Shown here: one piece after another, positions 13,709 through 27,800 of the stretch | Numbering within the stretch: the stretch's first letter is position 1 | Layout: each line of letters opens with the position of its first letter | NCBI GenBank assembly: GCA_002633005.1 | Contig: NMRA01000646.1 | Span: 62,001 to 126,000 of the forward strand | Length of the DNA: 64,000 bases | Direction of reading: 5' to 3' | DNA from: Phoronis australis | Taxonomy: Eukaryota; Phoronida; Phoronidae | Position numbers and translations under genes: made by a program | Notes under the pieces: model-generated | What the model saw: only the letters and a program-made list of their open reading frames with translations | What the model was told of the DNA's origin: nothing | The model's database searches: none

Positions 13709-13974
13709 GTGTAAAAATTCTCCAACTTTGGACACAGAAACACCTGCAAAATTTTAATTTTCTTGATTCTGAAATTTACGACATGGACGATTTTTGTATT
13801 CACCACATTTCTCAAATTTCAGACAATATGTTTTCAATTTACAGATTGGGTAATTTTGGTGTTTTTCTGCTGATTCTTGAATTTAGGACAGCAATATTGC
13901 CTATTTCTAAAATTGTGGACAAGCTCTTACCATGAGCAAAACAATTAATTTTTACCAAATTGGAGAATTTTACT
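13709..13974. mobile_element. MITE family A, copy 2
   Basis: This copy has the same order of internal motifs as 1846-2106 (GTAAAAATTCTCCAA at the left; GGGTAATTTTG, then ACCATGAGCAAAA, then TTGGAGAATTTTAC at the right). The terminal repeats are more worn and no clean target-site duplication is visible. Ends are approximate. Confidence 0.65.
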
Positions 13975-14603
13975 ATATATCAAATACGGTTGCACTGTGA
14001 GGATATTGCTCAAATTAGCACCAAACATAAATTACATTTGGTCACTTCATATACTGCACCCGCTCAAGTTAATGCCTGCATACAAACAGCACATCCTGAA
14101 TAATTATTCAGTAAATGCTCATGGTACCATATATTAACATTAACATTAACATTCCTTCCAGCATTAATTAGGTCAGTGAATGTCACAAACTTCAAACTGG
14201 AATAAACAGAGTTAACGTCAGTGAAACTTCCTCTATCAATTAGTCCATGTTATTATCATGTAATTAGGAAAATCCTAACTGACTGTATGAAAAAATGAAG
14301 CGAACTGCGGTTGTCAAAGATGGTACTGTGTGGGGCTTTAATGACCATCGCATGACCTCATATTTCTCAGTTTAATAGGATATTATCGTTTTTACAACTG
14401 AAAATTACAAGTTTAGATTATTGTTGAAAGGGGTAGAGTCTTTGAAGTTATCACTTTTGACCATAGCTATAAAATAGCAAAATCTGATGTATTTTTGTGA
14501 TCTAATTACAAACTGACAATTCCCGTCATTGTCTGCTACACATTCGTTGAGATGAAGGCTAGCGAATTTACCAATACGCCTGAAATACCTTGCCATATAC
14601 TGA

Positions 14604-14666
14604 GTGAGCCAGCAGAGCATTTGGCTACGACGCAAGTTTCAGGTTCGACTCCACTCCAGAGCTCAC
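14604..14666 (+). mobile_element. tRNA-like SINE head (tentative)
   Basis: GTGAGC at the start can pair with GCTCAC at the end. Between them lie AGCAGAGCATTTGGCTACG and a perfect B-box-type GGTTCGACTCC. At 63 nt it is too short for a complete tRNA, so a SINE head or tRNA relic is more likely than a functional tRNA gene. Confidence 0.35.
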
Positions 14667-15039
14667 CTCAGAAAAACGCATTTCTCAGCAATGATACTAT
14701 TCAAAATGCTTTACAGGGCATCAACCTGAACGGATACAATATTTCACCAAACAACCAAACACAGAAGCAGTCGTTGATTTGAATGGAGTAAGCCACACCA
14801 CATTCAAACTTCATCTATCACGCTCACGACTCGGTGCGATACCCATCATAAATAGACACTCAGCCATCAAACAAACGCCTACTCAACTAATATACCACGG
14901 ACCAATACATTCATCACACAGTGACATTAAATGGCACTTCATAATGCCCGTTTTAATAAGTTAATTAGAATAACCATCATTACGGTATTCTCTATTCGTG
15001 ACAACTGTTAGTCACATCATGTAACCTGCACTTAGTCTA

Positions 15040-15530
15040 AAGGATTTCTCTCCTGGCCGGGGCATGAACCTAGAGCTTCCAGGACCTGGGCCCATGAAAC
15101 AGTCCCAAATAGGGACTCAACTAAGTTCCTTAAATCTTTTGCATATTCGTTTCATTCTTTACTCACAGATGTGGCCCTTTTTCTATCATTTTATTTTTAT
15201 GAGTTATTCTTTGACTAATGACATTTTCTAACAATATAACTGGAAATAGCAATTAATTCAGTCAAAATAACACGGACTTTGTCCTAAATTAGGGGCGTTG
15301 CATAAAAAGATCCCTATTCATCATCAATAATATTGAGATTTCAACGAAAGCCAAAAATTGGCCTAGCAATGAGACTCAAACAGCGTAAGAAAGGACAATC
15401 CGTGTTTCCACAAGCCCACAAATACGCTGTAGATTAAGGGAACTTAGTTAAACTCCTATTTGGGACTGTTTCATGCAGCCGGGCACTGCATTTCGTGTAG
15501 ATGCTTCAGTCAATTGAGCTATCATTGCAT
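15040..15530 (-). mobile_element. tRNA-like SINE split by an inverted-repeat element
   Basis: On the - strand, TAGCTCAATTGACTGAAGC (A-box-like) lies to the right of the element at 15093-15475, and TAGGTTCATGCCCCGG (B-box-like) lies to its left. Removing the inserted element would bring the boxes to a tRNA-like spacing, so the element apparently landed inside an older SINE. The outer ends of the SINE were not defined. Confidence 0.4.
15093..15475. mobile_element. MITE with about 43-bp terminal inverted repeats
   Basis: The left end CATGAAACAGTCCCAAATAG and onward to CTAAGTTCCTTAA is mirrored at the right end by TTAAGGGAACTTAG to TATTTGGGACTGTTTCATG. The 383-bp interval has no coding potential. 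Flanking bases give no convincing target-site duplication. Confidence 0.75.
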
Positions 15531-15809
15531 TATACTATAACAACAGCAGTAAGCACTCCTAACACATGTTGATATTAAAGCTATAAGCAGCACTGAAATA
15601 GATGGGAAAGGCACATCTCCTGTTACTTGTCCATATAAACATCTATCAGAGCCACAACAACAAAATTGTTATTCATTGTTCACACATCTGAGAACAAGGG
15701 TTATAGTGGCAGGAAAATACATTTGGATCAGAATAATCACATTGACTCTTTTCCCTCCTAACACTTCCATATATAGTAAGAAGGCAGAACTTCACATGTC
15801 GGTCCTCCC

Positions 15810-18800
15810 TCAAAAGACCGCCTTCTCCTGGTCACATTCCACGGGCTCAGTGTAGAATGTCACGCCCACCTCTTTGTCCTTGTCCATCACACAGTTCTCC
15901 ATGGTGACCTGCAGGCCCTTCAAAGGTCGGTCCTGACCTCTCATTGACTCGTCCACGCCCTCTTTCTCCACAGTCAAGCAGTAGCCTTCTACACTCTCCA
16001 CAGTACAATCTTGCATCAGTAAACTTGGACACTGTTCAATGTCATGCAAGCCGCCTCCTGTTTTAACCTGAAATTAAGACAATTCTTAATTTAAACATGC
16101 TCATCGCATAATATCATTCAAACATTGCACAATAAATAAATTTACGAACAACATATGTCCCGAATGATATGTGGTAGTTCGTGCGTCGCAAGCTCGTTAC
16201 CAGAGATGAAACCAAGACCTGGGTAAGCGATATAAGGTCATTTATTAAGACTAATACAATTACAAGTAAGGTCATTTATATGACACATACAATTATAAGT
16301 AAGGTAGTTATATGACTGATGCAATACCAGTAATAGTTAGTGACTAAACATGAGTAAGGTAAAAATACCACGTGGAGGTACGAGGGAATGGCGAAAAGGG
16401 GGATGGTAGGGGGTGGAAAATTTGAGAAGTTTTAGACGTACGTCGACGAGGCCGGAACGAAGGAGGTGAACAGGAAATGAGGTTACAATAACAAATGTGA
16501 ATTCCTAAGGACACGTGACATTCATCAGCCTAAGAGAGCCCCAGAACTGACTAAAGTCTGGGCACGTGACAACAATTGACCAATGAGGCTGGGAGAACGA
16601 CGAGTAGTCCTACACAAAGAAATTAATGGACTAGACCGAATTGAGGGGGGAAAGGAGTAAGACGGGTCCATATGCTCACATAAATATATTTAATGAGTGA
16701 AATACCATAAATAAAGAACCAGGAAGTATAGTAAGTGAAAACACCAGGTACGAAGTTGATAAAATTTGTTCAATTGCAGTGTTAATTGATACTCAAAAAA
16801 ATAAATTGCCAAGACATCTTTTAAACAAGATAATGGAACTCAATGATGCATTATATACAGTAACATGACGTAAAGTAACGTAAATTTGTCATTTGAGATT
16901 TATGTCACATCAGCGTTTTGAACTTAAGCTGCATGCATAGTATGCTATGCAGTAGCCACATGAACTATAGACGGCACCACCAGGATACCGTAAATTTGCC
17001 GGAAATGCACAATTATTCGCCAATATTGTTCGATGGTGAAAGTACATGCACTTTCTTCTGCTTACTGGAGCATTGCAAGGTAAGGGTTGGAATTGCAAAA
17101 CGGAAGCCAAATTGAGTTCCACGAGATTTAGCCCCGGATCTGTAAATAATTGACCAGAACACGCATGCAGCACATCCTTAAACTACAGCCCAGTGGCCTA
17201 TGACTAGCACTCACCTGCATGAGTACGCCACTCTCCAGTACGTTCTTAAACTATGCTCATGGCTCATGACCAGAACTCCGCTGTAGTTCGCCACCTTGCA
17301 GCACATTCTTAAACTACACTCAAATGGCTCATAACCAGAACTCACCTGTACCAGTGCGCCACCTCCCAGCACATTCTAAAACTACACTCAAATGGCTCAT
17401 GACCGAAACTCACCTGCACTAGTACGCCACCTCCCAGCACATTCTTAAACTACACTCACATGGCTCATAACCAGAACTCACCTGCACTAGAACGCCACCC
17501 TCCAGTACATTTTCAGGCCACCAATCATACTTCCTCCCTCCACAGTGGTGAATGTGCACATTCTTTAGGACACCAGTACTCCGAGGAAACAGTACTACAC
17601 CAGCCCCCTGCACAAACAGAGCATCTGCCTCAGACACAGAGTTGTACACATTCAATATTTGGCAATTTGCAGAAATCATACGAGCAAACTTAAGGTGGTT
17701 ATGCCAACTTTCCAACTCCAAACACCAAAGAACAAAACAAAAATATCTGATTTTGAAGATTCATAAAACATGTCACAGCGATTTACAGAAATCACACAAG
17801 CAAACTTAAGGTAGTTATGCCAAATTTCCAACTCCAAACACCAAAGAACAAAACAAAAATATCTGATTTTGAAGATTTATAAAACATGTCACACAAATTT
17901 TAGCTCTTCAATGAAACAAACTCTTCTGCATCTCATTTCAAGACAAACATTAGCCACACCCACCTGGGCTCCATAAATGACGCTGTCAATTATCTCCAAG
18001 GTTGCCTCCTCCCGAGCCTGCACTCCAGATGCATCGCATTCTATTTCACAGCCATCGACAATGACGTGACCCCTCTCAATGCACAGTGTGTTATCTTGAC
18101 CTCCGACCTGCTTCAGTTTCAAGTTCATCAGCACCAACTTGTTGGCATGGCTGTGAATGAGGAACTCTTGCCTGTCACCGATAGACTCTATGATCACATC
18201 ATCGACTTTTCCCATGCCTATGGATAGAGCAATTTTAGGTCAATTTTTCTTATTTTGAAGAAAATGTTTTTCAAAAATCAACAGACACGTTTTGAAAAAC
18301 AAGACTGGGTTTTCTTGAAGAACACACCTGCAGCAAGAAGAACAATTATAGACAGTTATAAAGTGAGATAAAGTAGACTTATTTGTTCTTCAGTGAAGTA
18401 TTTTTAGTCCACTGTATCATAGCCTGTGTGATGTGTTCTAATTAACAGTATAGTTTGAACTATTCTGTGCAGTGTTCATCAAATTGCAGAACAAACACAT
18501 TTTATACTCGAGGAAAAAATAGTGACATGTAATTGTAGAAGAGAAACCTATAATTCCAAATTTCATAAACATCCTACAAAATATACCTCCTGATGCAAAA
18601 AAGCAAAAATCACCCCTAGGGGGCACCACAGTAGTAAAACCCATCTAAAAATCAATGTCAGCCGCAGTCTTCTCATCAGAAACACATATGCCAATTTTCA
18701 TAATCATTTGTTGAGGCATATAGAGAGGCAGACTTGAAAAAACGACTCAAATTTTTTTTAAAATGCCCATGAGGTGGCACAGAATAAGTTAACGCCACCG

Positions 18801-21800
18801 AAAATGGAAAGCTGTAGTCATCTCCTTGATCGAAAAGTTTAAGTTTTTTGAAAATTTTTTTGTGACATTTTTCAAAAACTCCTACGTAAAATACTAAAAT
18901 TGTCACTAGGGGCACAGCAGTAGTTGGATTGATCTGAAACTCGCGGTCATGTGTCGTTAGCCTCATAAAAAAAGATCTGCCAGACCTCATTAAGGTACTG
19001 CAAGGGAATTAGGAAATACAGCAGCGGGTATGGGGCAGGCAGACACCATAGCAGTATCCACCCAAATATGTACTTGTAGGCGCATACAAATAAAAACAAG
19101 GTTATATAATGAAAATTTGAAAAAAAGTTCTCCACTCACTGCTTCAGCACATTCACAGAAACCAAATCCAGTGAGGAATGCAGTGATCAAAATTTCAATA
19201 AATCCTTCATTGAGAAGCAGGCCTTTATCCAGGATTTCGAAAATAGGGTGTCCAAAATGGGGTTTTCAATATTCCAACTTAAGGCGTCCATGATTCCGAC
19301 GCGTAACCCGTCACCCCAGCAATACCCTCACACACACAGATTTTTTTACAAAAAATGCATAGATCAAGGTTTTTACATCTAAGTTTATGAAACAGCCTTC
19401 TGTGGTGAGCATTTTTACTAAAAAAACTGTGTGGACCAAGACTTTTACAATGCTGTCAATCAAGTGTGAAAATAGCAACAATGCATATACTTTGTATATA
19501 CATTGTATATTTCTTCCTGCTTTGAAAAAAGAGCCCCCACTGTGAGCCTTCCTAGAATTCATTAGAATGTGTGAGTCCAAACTTGAAAGGTTCTTAATGA
19601 CAGTGCGTCCAAATGATACAGTGGGCCTCCTTGCCAGGGCATCCAGATTAGTGCTAGGGCGGCCACTGCATAAAGGCCTGTTGAGAAGTGAGAAGTCCAT
19701 GTATTACCATGGAAACTAATTCCTAATAAACCATCTCTTGACATTTTCAACTTGATTTCTATGTATTAACACAACTGATATTCAACCCAAAAACATCAGA
19801 ACTCCAACAGTTACAAAGTGCTCCAAATTACGCCTTCCAATGATTTTCAGAGCAAACCAACACTACTTTTTACCATGGACATTAATTAGCATTTTTATTT
19901 TCATAGTAATTCCACAACAAATATCCCACAACATCACCTAGTGTGTGGTTTGATAAATGTATACATTTCAACATAGCTCAAAGTACTCTCCAGAAAGTGA
20001 AAAATAATAACTTTGCTCAAGGTTGGAGCATGTCCCAAATTCTAGAAATAGACAAAAATAGCCATCCTAGATTCAAGAATCACCAGGAAAACAGTAAAAT
20101 TTCCCACTCTGAAGATTAAAAGCATATTGACCTTTGCCCGAAAATTGAGAAACATCATGAATACCAAAATAGCCTCGTTCAAAATTCCAGAATCAAGAAA
20201 ATTTTTCATTTTTTCTGAAGTTTCTGTGTCCCAAATTCTAGAGACTGTCCCATGTTGGAGAATTTTTACCATAGTTGAAGAGCAGTGAATTTGCAATTTA
20301 CAAATTTGTTGGTTTCAATCAAAACAACAAATTCTTCCTATTGTGTTCATGGTTGTAATACAAGACCAAAACCACAACTCTGACAACAAAACACTTGGCA
20401 GTCTGTAACCCATACATATCAGTAAACTGACAGACACTTGCTAAACACAACTAGTAAATGTTATTTGTAAGCCAATTAATCTAACAAGAAAAACACAGGT
20501 CATTAGCTTAATGACAACAGACTTCCAGCTGGCCTTTTGTCCATTGTCATAACAACTATGCAGTCAATCCATTCAGCCTGTAATTTTGCAATGTCAAGGC
20601 ATTGAACCACGAACAGTTAACTGGCCTGTTTTATTTACAATTTGCAACAGCACTCTTGAAAATGGGTGACTTTCGAAAAATCATGGACATAGGCCTATAA
20701 TAGTGGGAGTAGGTCTTTTTCACGAGGAGTATTATATTTATGTTGGATTTATTCAACATGCAAGTATAGAGTTCAGCCAATGACCGAAATGCTAGAAGTG
20801 AAAAAATAATGGTGAAATGAAGGTAAGTTTGGTTCAACATTTACAAGTATGAGTTTGCTGAAAGATTTGTTATAAAATTAAGTTTACCAGGCGACCATTC
20901 TACAGAACATCCTGTTTCTGCAAAAGTATGCGCATCAGATTAAAACTCAAATGGATGCAGTTCTTTCATGTCTTACCAGCAATTAAGTTTGAACTCTTCA
21001 TATTGGAAATGTGTCAAGTTCTTGAACAAATTTTGTCACTAAAGTCCAACTCACGTAAATTCTTGCACATTTTATGAAACACTACACTAGCTGCTTCAGA
21101 ANNNNNNNNNNNNNNNNNNNNNNNNNNGGGGGGGGGTGTTTCAAAACAAATACATCTCTGAAAGAGAATTTAAAATAATGTCGGTGGCTCTTTGACTATT
21201 CATTTAACTGAAATACACATTTCAGAAATATCAAACAATTTGTTGCTGCTAGATGTGAGCGTAGACGAAACACGACAGGAAGCAAGACAAGAGCTACTCT
21301 GAATTCATGACGAAAATGACAGGAAGTGGTGGGCATCAGGAAATGACCTAGACATTCATGTAATGAAGCTATATGAACACACATCTACATCAAAACCCAA
21401 CCCAATTGTTAAAATCTATGTTGGTAACATGAATCCTACAAGCTATAGTTTCATATTGTGCTTGTTCTGATTGCTATCTGAAACTAACATATTGCCTTTC
21501 TAACAGATCCCACTTGAGGATGGCCCGACTAGCAGGATAGTGTGTACAGTCACAGGACTCTTCCCGCAACTTGATCAAGACAACAGTGTCATTTGTGTGA
21601 AGCCTGTAGTACACAGGCAGAAGAGGGTACATTACAATTAAAGGTTACCCTGTATCCATTCAGCTGATAATGTCACCTATAGGCGTAGTTTGTGCTGGGA
21701 CAGTTTTGGCAGTCTTTTCCCTTCACATGACATTTTGCCAGGAGACTGTTACCTACGATGAACTACAGCACGCTAAATGCGGGTGCAAGTTCAAGATGTG

Positions 21801-24800
21801 TTTGGATAAGAATTACGAGGGTGAACTGCCGTTAGATGATATGGTGCAAATTATAAAAGGCTTGGACAAGATTAAGAGCACATGTGAACCAGAAATGTTA
21901 CAAACAAGCCCAGCTCAATACGAAGAGAGTATGAACCTTCGAGTTAAGGTAGGGGGCGCTTATCATTTGTGCAGTAAACCTAACATAACAAGTACATGTT
22001 TTTATACAGACGTATTTGCACATTTTTGCAACTGTAAGTTTGAATGCAAATACTAAATTTATCTAAGTATTTCCAGCTTGATATTTAAAGCTGCATTTCA
22101 CACCAGTTAGCTGGCTAAAAGTGAGAATCGGACTAGGCCTTTCACTCTCACAAAATCGGTCTCGCAATAGTACTGATAGTCACCAGATATGATTCTATTT
22201 CCGTTACTAACAAGAACATCATAATCATTAGCAAATCAAAAAATGCCTGTGTTTAATGGGGTTGACCAATTCCGAAATTTTGGATTCAAAAATGGCACAT
22301 GTACACATTGCATGTGATATGAGTTGATGCCTTACACCACAATACATTCAAGATGGGCCGAGTGTGGCAATGTTTTTAAACCTCAAAGCATTTCGGTCAA
22401 GAATTCAGAATTGACAGCTAAACAGGGGCAAATCGCAGCCTTAGCAACTAAGTATAGATTCAATTAATTTCAAAAATCCTCAAAACATCTTGAAATTCAG
22501 AACATCTCGCGACTAAATTTAATTCTGACAAAGTGATAATCAACAGCTGAGACCAAAATAAAAAAGCAAAAACAAACCTGTAACTTCTAAACCACACGTA
22601 AAGTTGATTCTTTTAGAGCATCACTCAGACCACACTGATGTCATATCTTATTGCAATACTTTCACATGACACCATTGCAAGAAACATTACCAATTCAAAC
22701 GGCTATGGGCATCATGTGTACTCAATGGCATTCCGTTCAAACTTACGTGTCTGCCTTTAGTTATTTGTTATCTGGTCTGATAGTGACAAAATAGGGCGAC
22801 AAGAAAAGGATACTTTGCACATCATTTGACAGAACTGCCTATTTTTCAGATTATCATCGTGTTTTGTGTGTTGCTAACTTACCACCAGTACTATCTGGAT
22901 AGCACAATTCATCTAAAATACGAAAAATCCATTTAAGAAAGACTTCTTATTTTCGGCATATTTCAAATACGAAAAATTTACCGGTATATACCTATAATAC
23001 CTATAATCATTAATCACATAAAATGTCCTAATTCATACCCTTGACAATTCCTTTTCAGAGACTAGAAAAGGTAGCCAACGACTTGGAGAAAACTGTGAAA
23101 CAAATGCTTAACCAACAGGTGTCACAAGTAGAGTATCTGTCTAGTTTGGAACTAAAGATGAGCCAAATGCAATCTGAGTATGACACTGCGGCAACACATC
23201 GCCATGGCAACCTCCAACAAATCAAACAGCTTGTCAATAAAACGGAGGAGAATGCATATCGCATGGATGTGCTAGCGTACCATGAGGCGATGATTCAGAA
23301 CAAACTGAAAACGGTAGAAGCAGACGTACAACGTCAACGGGCGCTGCTGGAGAAGCACCAAGAGCAGCTACTGCAGTTAGATACTGGCGTCCATGTGAGA
23401 ATGGAGGAACTGAACGGTCGAGTGCAATCAGCCATGACGCGCCACACGGCGCTTCAACAGGAGGTGAGGACGATGCGTCACCGTGACGTCCAGCAACTAG
23501 TGAGTAACATACAAGAGTTGACCGCGATGGTGGATGGACTTTTGTCACAACAGGAGCAGCAGGCGAGGATACAGGCAAAACGATTGGCATTTCACCATCA
23601 GCAGATGCTCAAGATGGCTGATGACACGTGTAGCGCCTACCCTATCATCATGCCACCAGTTATCATGCATGGCAAATCAGAGATTTTGTCGACAGTATTT
23701 CATGATCGGCAGCGGGAGTACGCAGAATTCAAATGTGATCCAGGCTTTATGATGGAGGGAGAGCAAAGGTTTATGTATTGCGTGAAAAAGCAGTGGATAG
23801 GCGATGTTCCACTTTGTACAACTAAATAGCGAAGCAATCTAGCCAGTAAATTTTATTATTTATTAAAATGAAAAGGTTTGAACACCGAATCAAAATTTGT
23901 GCACTGTGGAAAGCCAAATGAGGTATTCATGAAAACAAGACTGTCATCCATTTAAAAAATCAGCTTGTGAAAGAGTGAGGGATCATGGGCTATGGATGGT
24001 AAAAGAAAATGTTTACTGGGAATTTTTTTTGTATTCCATAAATCTCAGAAATTATTTTGCAAGGCAATAGATTTCGATGGCAGAGGACTTTGCGAACTGC
24101 TTATCCGACAGTCTTAGTCACAGAAAGAGCACTGTGTTCAACATACAGAANCATTGATGAAACATAGCCCATTCTTAGCAAACTCTTTATAATATAGTGA
24201 CTTATTATTAAGTGTTATCTCTCTGTTATGCCATATAATCTGATCACAAACAGGTACATCTTTGAAAGCATTATGATTCAACTGTTCACTCACCGACAAA
24301 ACTTCTCTATAAAAAACATCATTTACTGTTCTACATAGTTTGCTTACTTTAAAATTACATGACCACAACAGTTCACCACCATAATTCTTGAGGATATATT
24401 GTGGATAAAATTTCCAACTTCCACGCTCAGGAGACTGAAGTCTTTTAACCCAGTCTCCTGAGCGTGGAAGTTGGAAATTTATCCACAATATATCCTCAAG
24501 GGACACCTTTTATTTTATTGATGATTCACAAAGTATGAGGCCGAAAGCAATTTGCCAGACGCGTGTATTTTTTGTCGTCATCAGTGATTTTGCGCATGGA
24601 ATGAAAACCTACTTATTTATCCAGATGCAATCACTCAACCATTCAGATGTAGGACTACGTTTGAATGAGGCTCTTGATGTCATTTCAAAGATCCAAACTA
24701 TTGTTTTGTGTTCACTAGCACAGATCCTCAGCCGAACAATTAAGCAATGTTGACTTGTACATCAAGTATTTTGCAATACTAATACTCAAGGTTCTAACAA

Positions 24801-27800
24801 TAACAAAAACATGACAAACTTCCCTTAAATAAATTTCTCTGATAATAGTTTTCAAGATGTGATTTCTCTAACTAAGCACACATTGTCAAGCAAGTTAGTG
24901 TAACTGGGGTCAATTTTTTCTTAATAAAGTTCTCTGATAAATGTCTCAAGATGTGATTTCTAAACTGAGCACACAAGCAAGTCAGTGTAACTAGGGTAAC
25001 TGACCCAGTGTTTTTACAGAGTTGACATAGGTCAATAATCAGTTTGGAGTGAAAACAAAGGTTATCTGGCATATGGCAGAGAACATCAAGTGGGTTGAAG
25101 AGGTTCAAGGGAGTGGGACTGTCAAGTGTTTTGTGTCCACTGTGTTTTAATCAATGACTGACAGTTTGGAATACCTTTAGGCAACACTTACTAAAAGAAA
25201 GAATAAATTATAATTTTCAGAGAGTTTGAAATATCTTTGAATAAAATAAACTTTGAAATTTGCAGAGCAAATGTAGCTTTTGGAAAAATGTCCAATTTAT
25301 TCTTAACATTTAGGCAATCAGAAAACAGTGTTGCCACTGACGTCACATTTTCATCATCATCCGATTGGCATCAGGGATTTATTGCAAAAAACAAAGGTGT
25401 CATTTTGCAAAATTTGAAACTGAGACTGTTTCTTTAGTATCATAGGCAATAGTCTTATATAACGTTCCGTATTTTGAGAAGCAGTTGGATGCCTGTTATT
25501 CAGTGGAGAAAACTGGTTCTCAAAATTCAGGCATGTTATATCAGACCATTACCGTATCATCTCCAGATAATCTATTAGACAACATAATGTACGATCATTT
25601 ATGTTCAGCTTATGTCCCGCAATGAGCGATAATGAGCATAAGAGCATTGGGTTGGCAAAAATGGTCATTCATTATTCTTTGGTAAAAATAGTCTCTGGAA
25701 AGATAAGGATAGAAAACACCCTGCAAAAGATTCTGAGAGAGCTCAATGCCATCCAAAAGGATACGCAAAAAGGGGTAGGGAAAATAGTACCGGGGGCAAA
25801 CGTGCATCACAGACATGAAAATGAGCCCGTACCTAACTGGCAAAATAATCCGCTTTCTATTGACCATTTTACCAGAGATAATTAGTTTTTACTTTAAGAT
25901 TATTTTATATCAGATTCCTTGTACTTGTATTTCGTTACAACAAATGACCTTATTTCGCATACATAGGTCTCCATTTCATCTCTGGTAACGAGCTTGCGAA
26001 ACACACATCATGTTTCTTTATTCAGGACATATGTCGATCATAAAGATAATTTATTACGATGAAAAATAGTGTTACAAGATAATAGAAAAATGATAATCTC
26101 TGGGAAGATGAGTGTGTTTTGACAACCTTTTGATTACGATTATCTGCCTCAACAATAACAACAAAACATTCCAATGGCCACTAGGGGGAGCAGAACAGGT
26201 CAAAAACATCTGAAACTGGGAGGTGCCACTGTCTCCTTCACATAAACTTAAACGCAGTACTTGTACCTGCCCAGGTGTCTGTTGGATAGAGAGGCAGGAT
26301 GTCAAACGTGAGTACAGACTTATGTCAGCACAGACACGTCTTCTACAGTTTGTAAAATTTTTGTTTCCTCTCTAACAGATGACTACGTTCAAACACACAG
26401 GAAAATCAGTTCATTACAATACAATAAGATATCGCTTGCAGAATCTATGCAAATAATTTATTTCTAAGTACATATTGGAAATGGGCTAAACAGAACTAAC
26501 ACATTAACACAATAGTCAACACATAACCTGGTCTAGTTATACATTGTATAATTCTACAACGCATAACACTAACCTATTCCCTTTCAAAAAATTCCAATTC
26601 TTTAAGTAAATGTTAAACACGTATTTCAACAAGAGCAACGCAGAGCGTTGAAATGCGCCCACAATTGCACCGCATACAGTATCCTTCTAGGGTTGTTTAT
26701 TGGTACCATAAAGTGGCCAGTAGAGGGCATACTTTGCAAAATGGAAAGGCATGGTCATTGTCTCCTCAATAGGCTAGGGGCAAAATGTGAGTAATCTTCA
26801 TAATACAAGCACATCCTATACACCAGTTGCTTAAAGCACCACAGAAACATAGAATTAAAAACAAATTTACCAACATACGAGATTAGCACAGCANCGCACA
26901 TGCCGTCCCATTCATGAATGGAACATATGCGCCAAATTTCATGAACATATGTCAAAGGGTTTTGGAGATAGAGCAGCGGACGCCGGACGCCAGACGCCGG
27001 ACGCCGGACGGACGCCGCCCGGACGGACGGACGGACGGACGGAGATGACGGCATAATGCGTCCACATATAAATATGTGGGCGCATAAAAAGAGACAAGCT
27101 GACTTACCTTTTATGCTAATGGACTCTGCTATGTTGCTGATGAGATTGCTGTGGTAGATGCCAGGATAGAGCAACACTGTGTCCCCCTGGTGGCAACTTT
27201 GCAAAGCTGCATCTAGACTGGTGTGGTGTTCCAGGATTGTGTCGTCGTCAAATGTCTGTAATGAGTATCTGACTTGAACAAAACATTCTGACTACTTAAA
27301 ACAAGTTAAGTTACATTATCATCACATTGATTTGTTATCAAATCATAATCTTAATTTTACAGCGGTTACTTTTTGGACCAAGTTGAAATGATTTATTCAA
27401 AATCTGAATGTGTGAAAATTGAATAAAAAATTACAAAGCATTGGTAGGAATTGGATGCTTTCATCTTTTCGGTTTTCAGAAAATTCTTTCAAAGCCAATG
27501 CTAACTGAAGCAATGAACAATATCAAATAATAAAACTATTTTTAACATCATGACTAGTTTAACACTGATCAAAATTTTATACTATCACAGTTCTCACAGG
27601 GAAACACAACTTGGATTTCAGAGAAGGTATAATCGCTTGATCAAGTTACGAAATTTTTTCGAAGTACTTTGTACTTGTCATTGAAACTTAGTGTCTCATT
27701 GTCAAAAATTGCTAACAGTCCTTTGCTACACAAGATACCATACAGCTATTTGAGTAGCACAGAGCGAGTGAGGACAAGCACGTAACCCCCTCCCCCACGA

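Larger units (their letters stand above)
7052..15809. other. intergenic, transposon-rich
   Basis: Between the DENND11 start and the SHCBP1 stop codon I find no exon chain with matching splice phases. Individually listed here are homopolymer gaps, hAT-like ends, a 379-bp tandem duplication, a MITE, two tRNA-like SINEs and a nested element. Open frames at 10030-10335 (-) and 11233-11661 (-) have no recognisable domain. The rest is unassigned AT-rich sequence. Confidence 0.6.

Noticed and set aside
23055-23590. Open frames on the - strand opposite the coiled-coil exon
   Set aside because: Shadows of the highly biased coiled-coil codons on the + strand.
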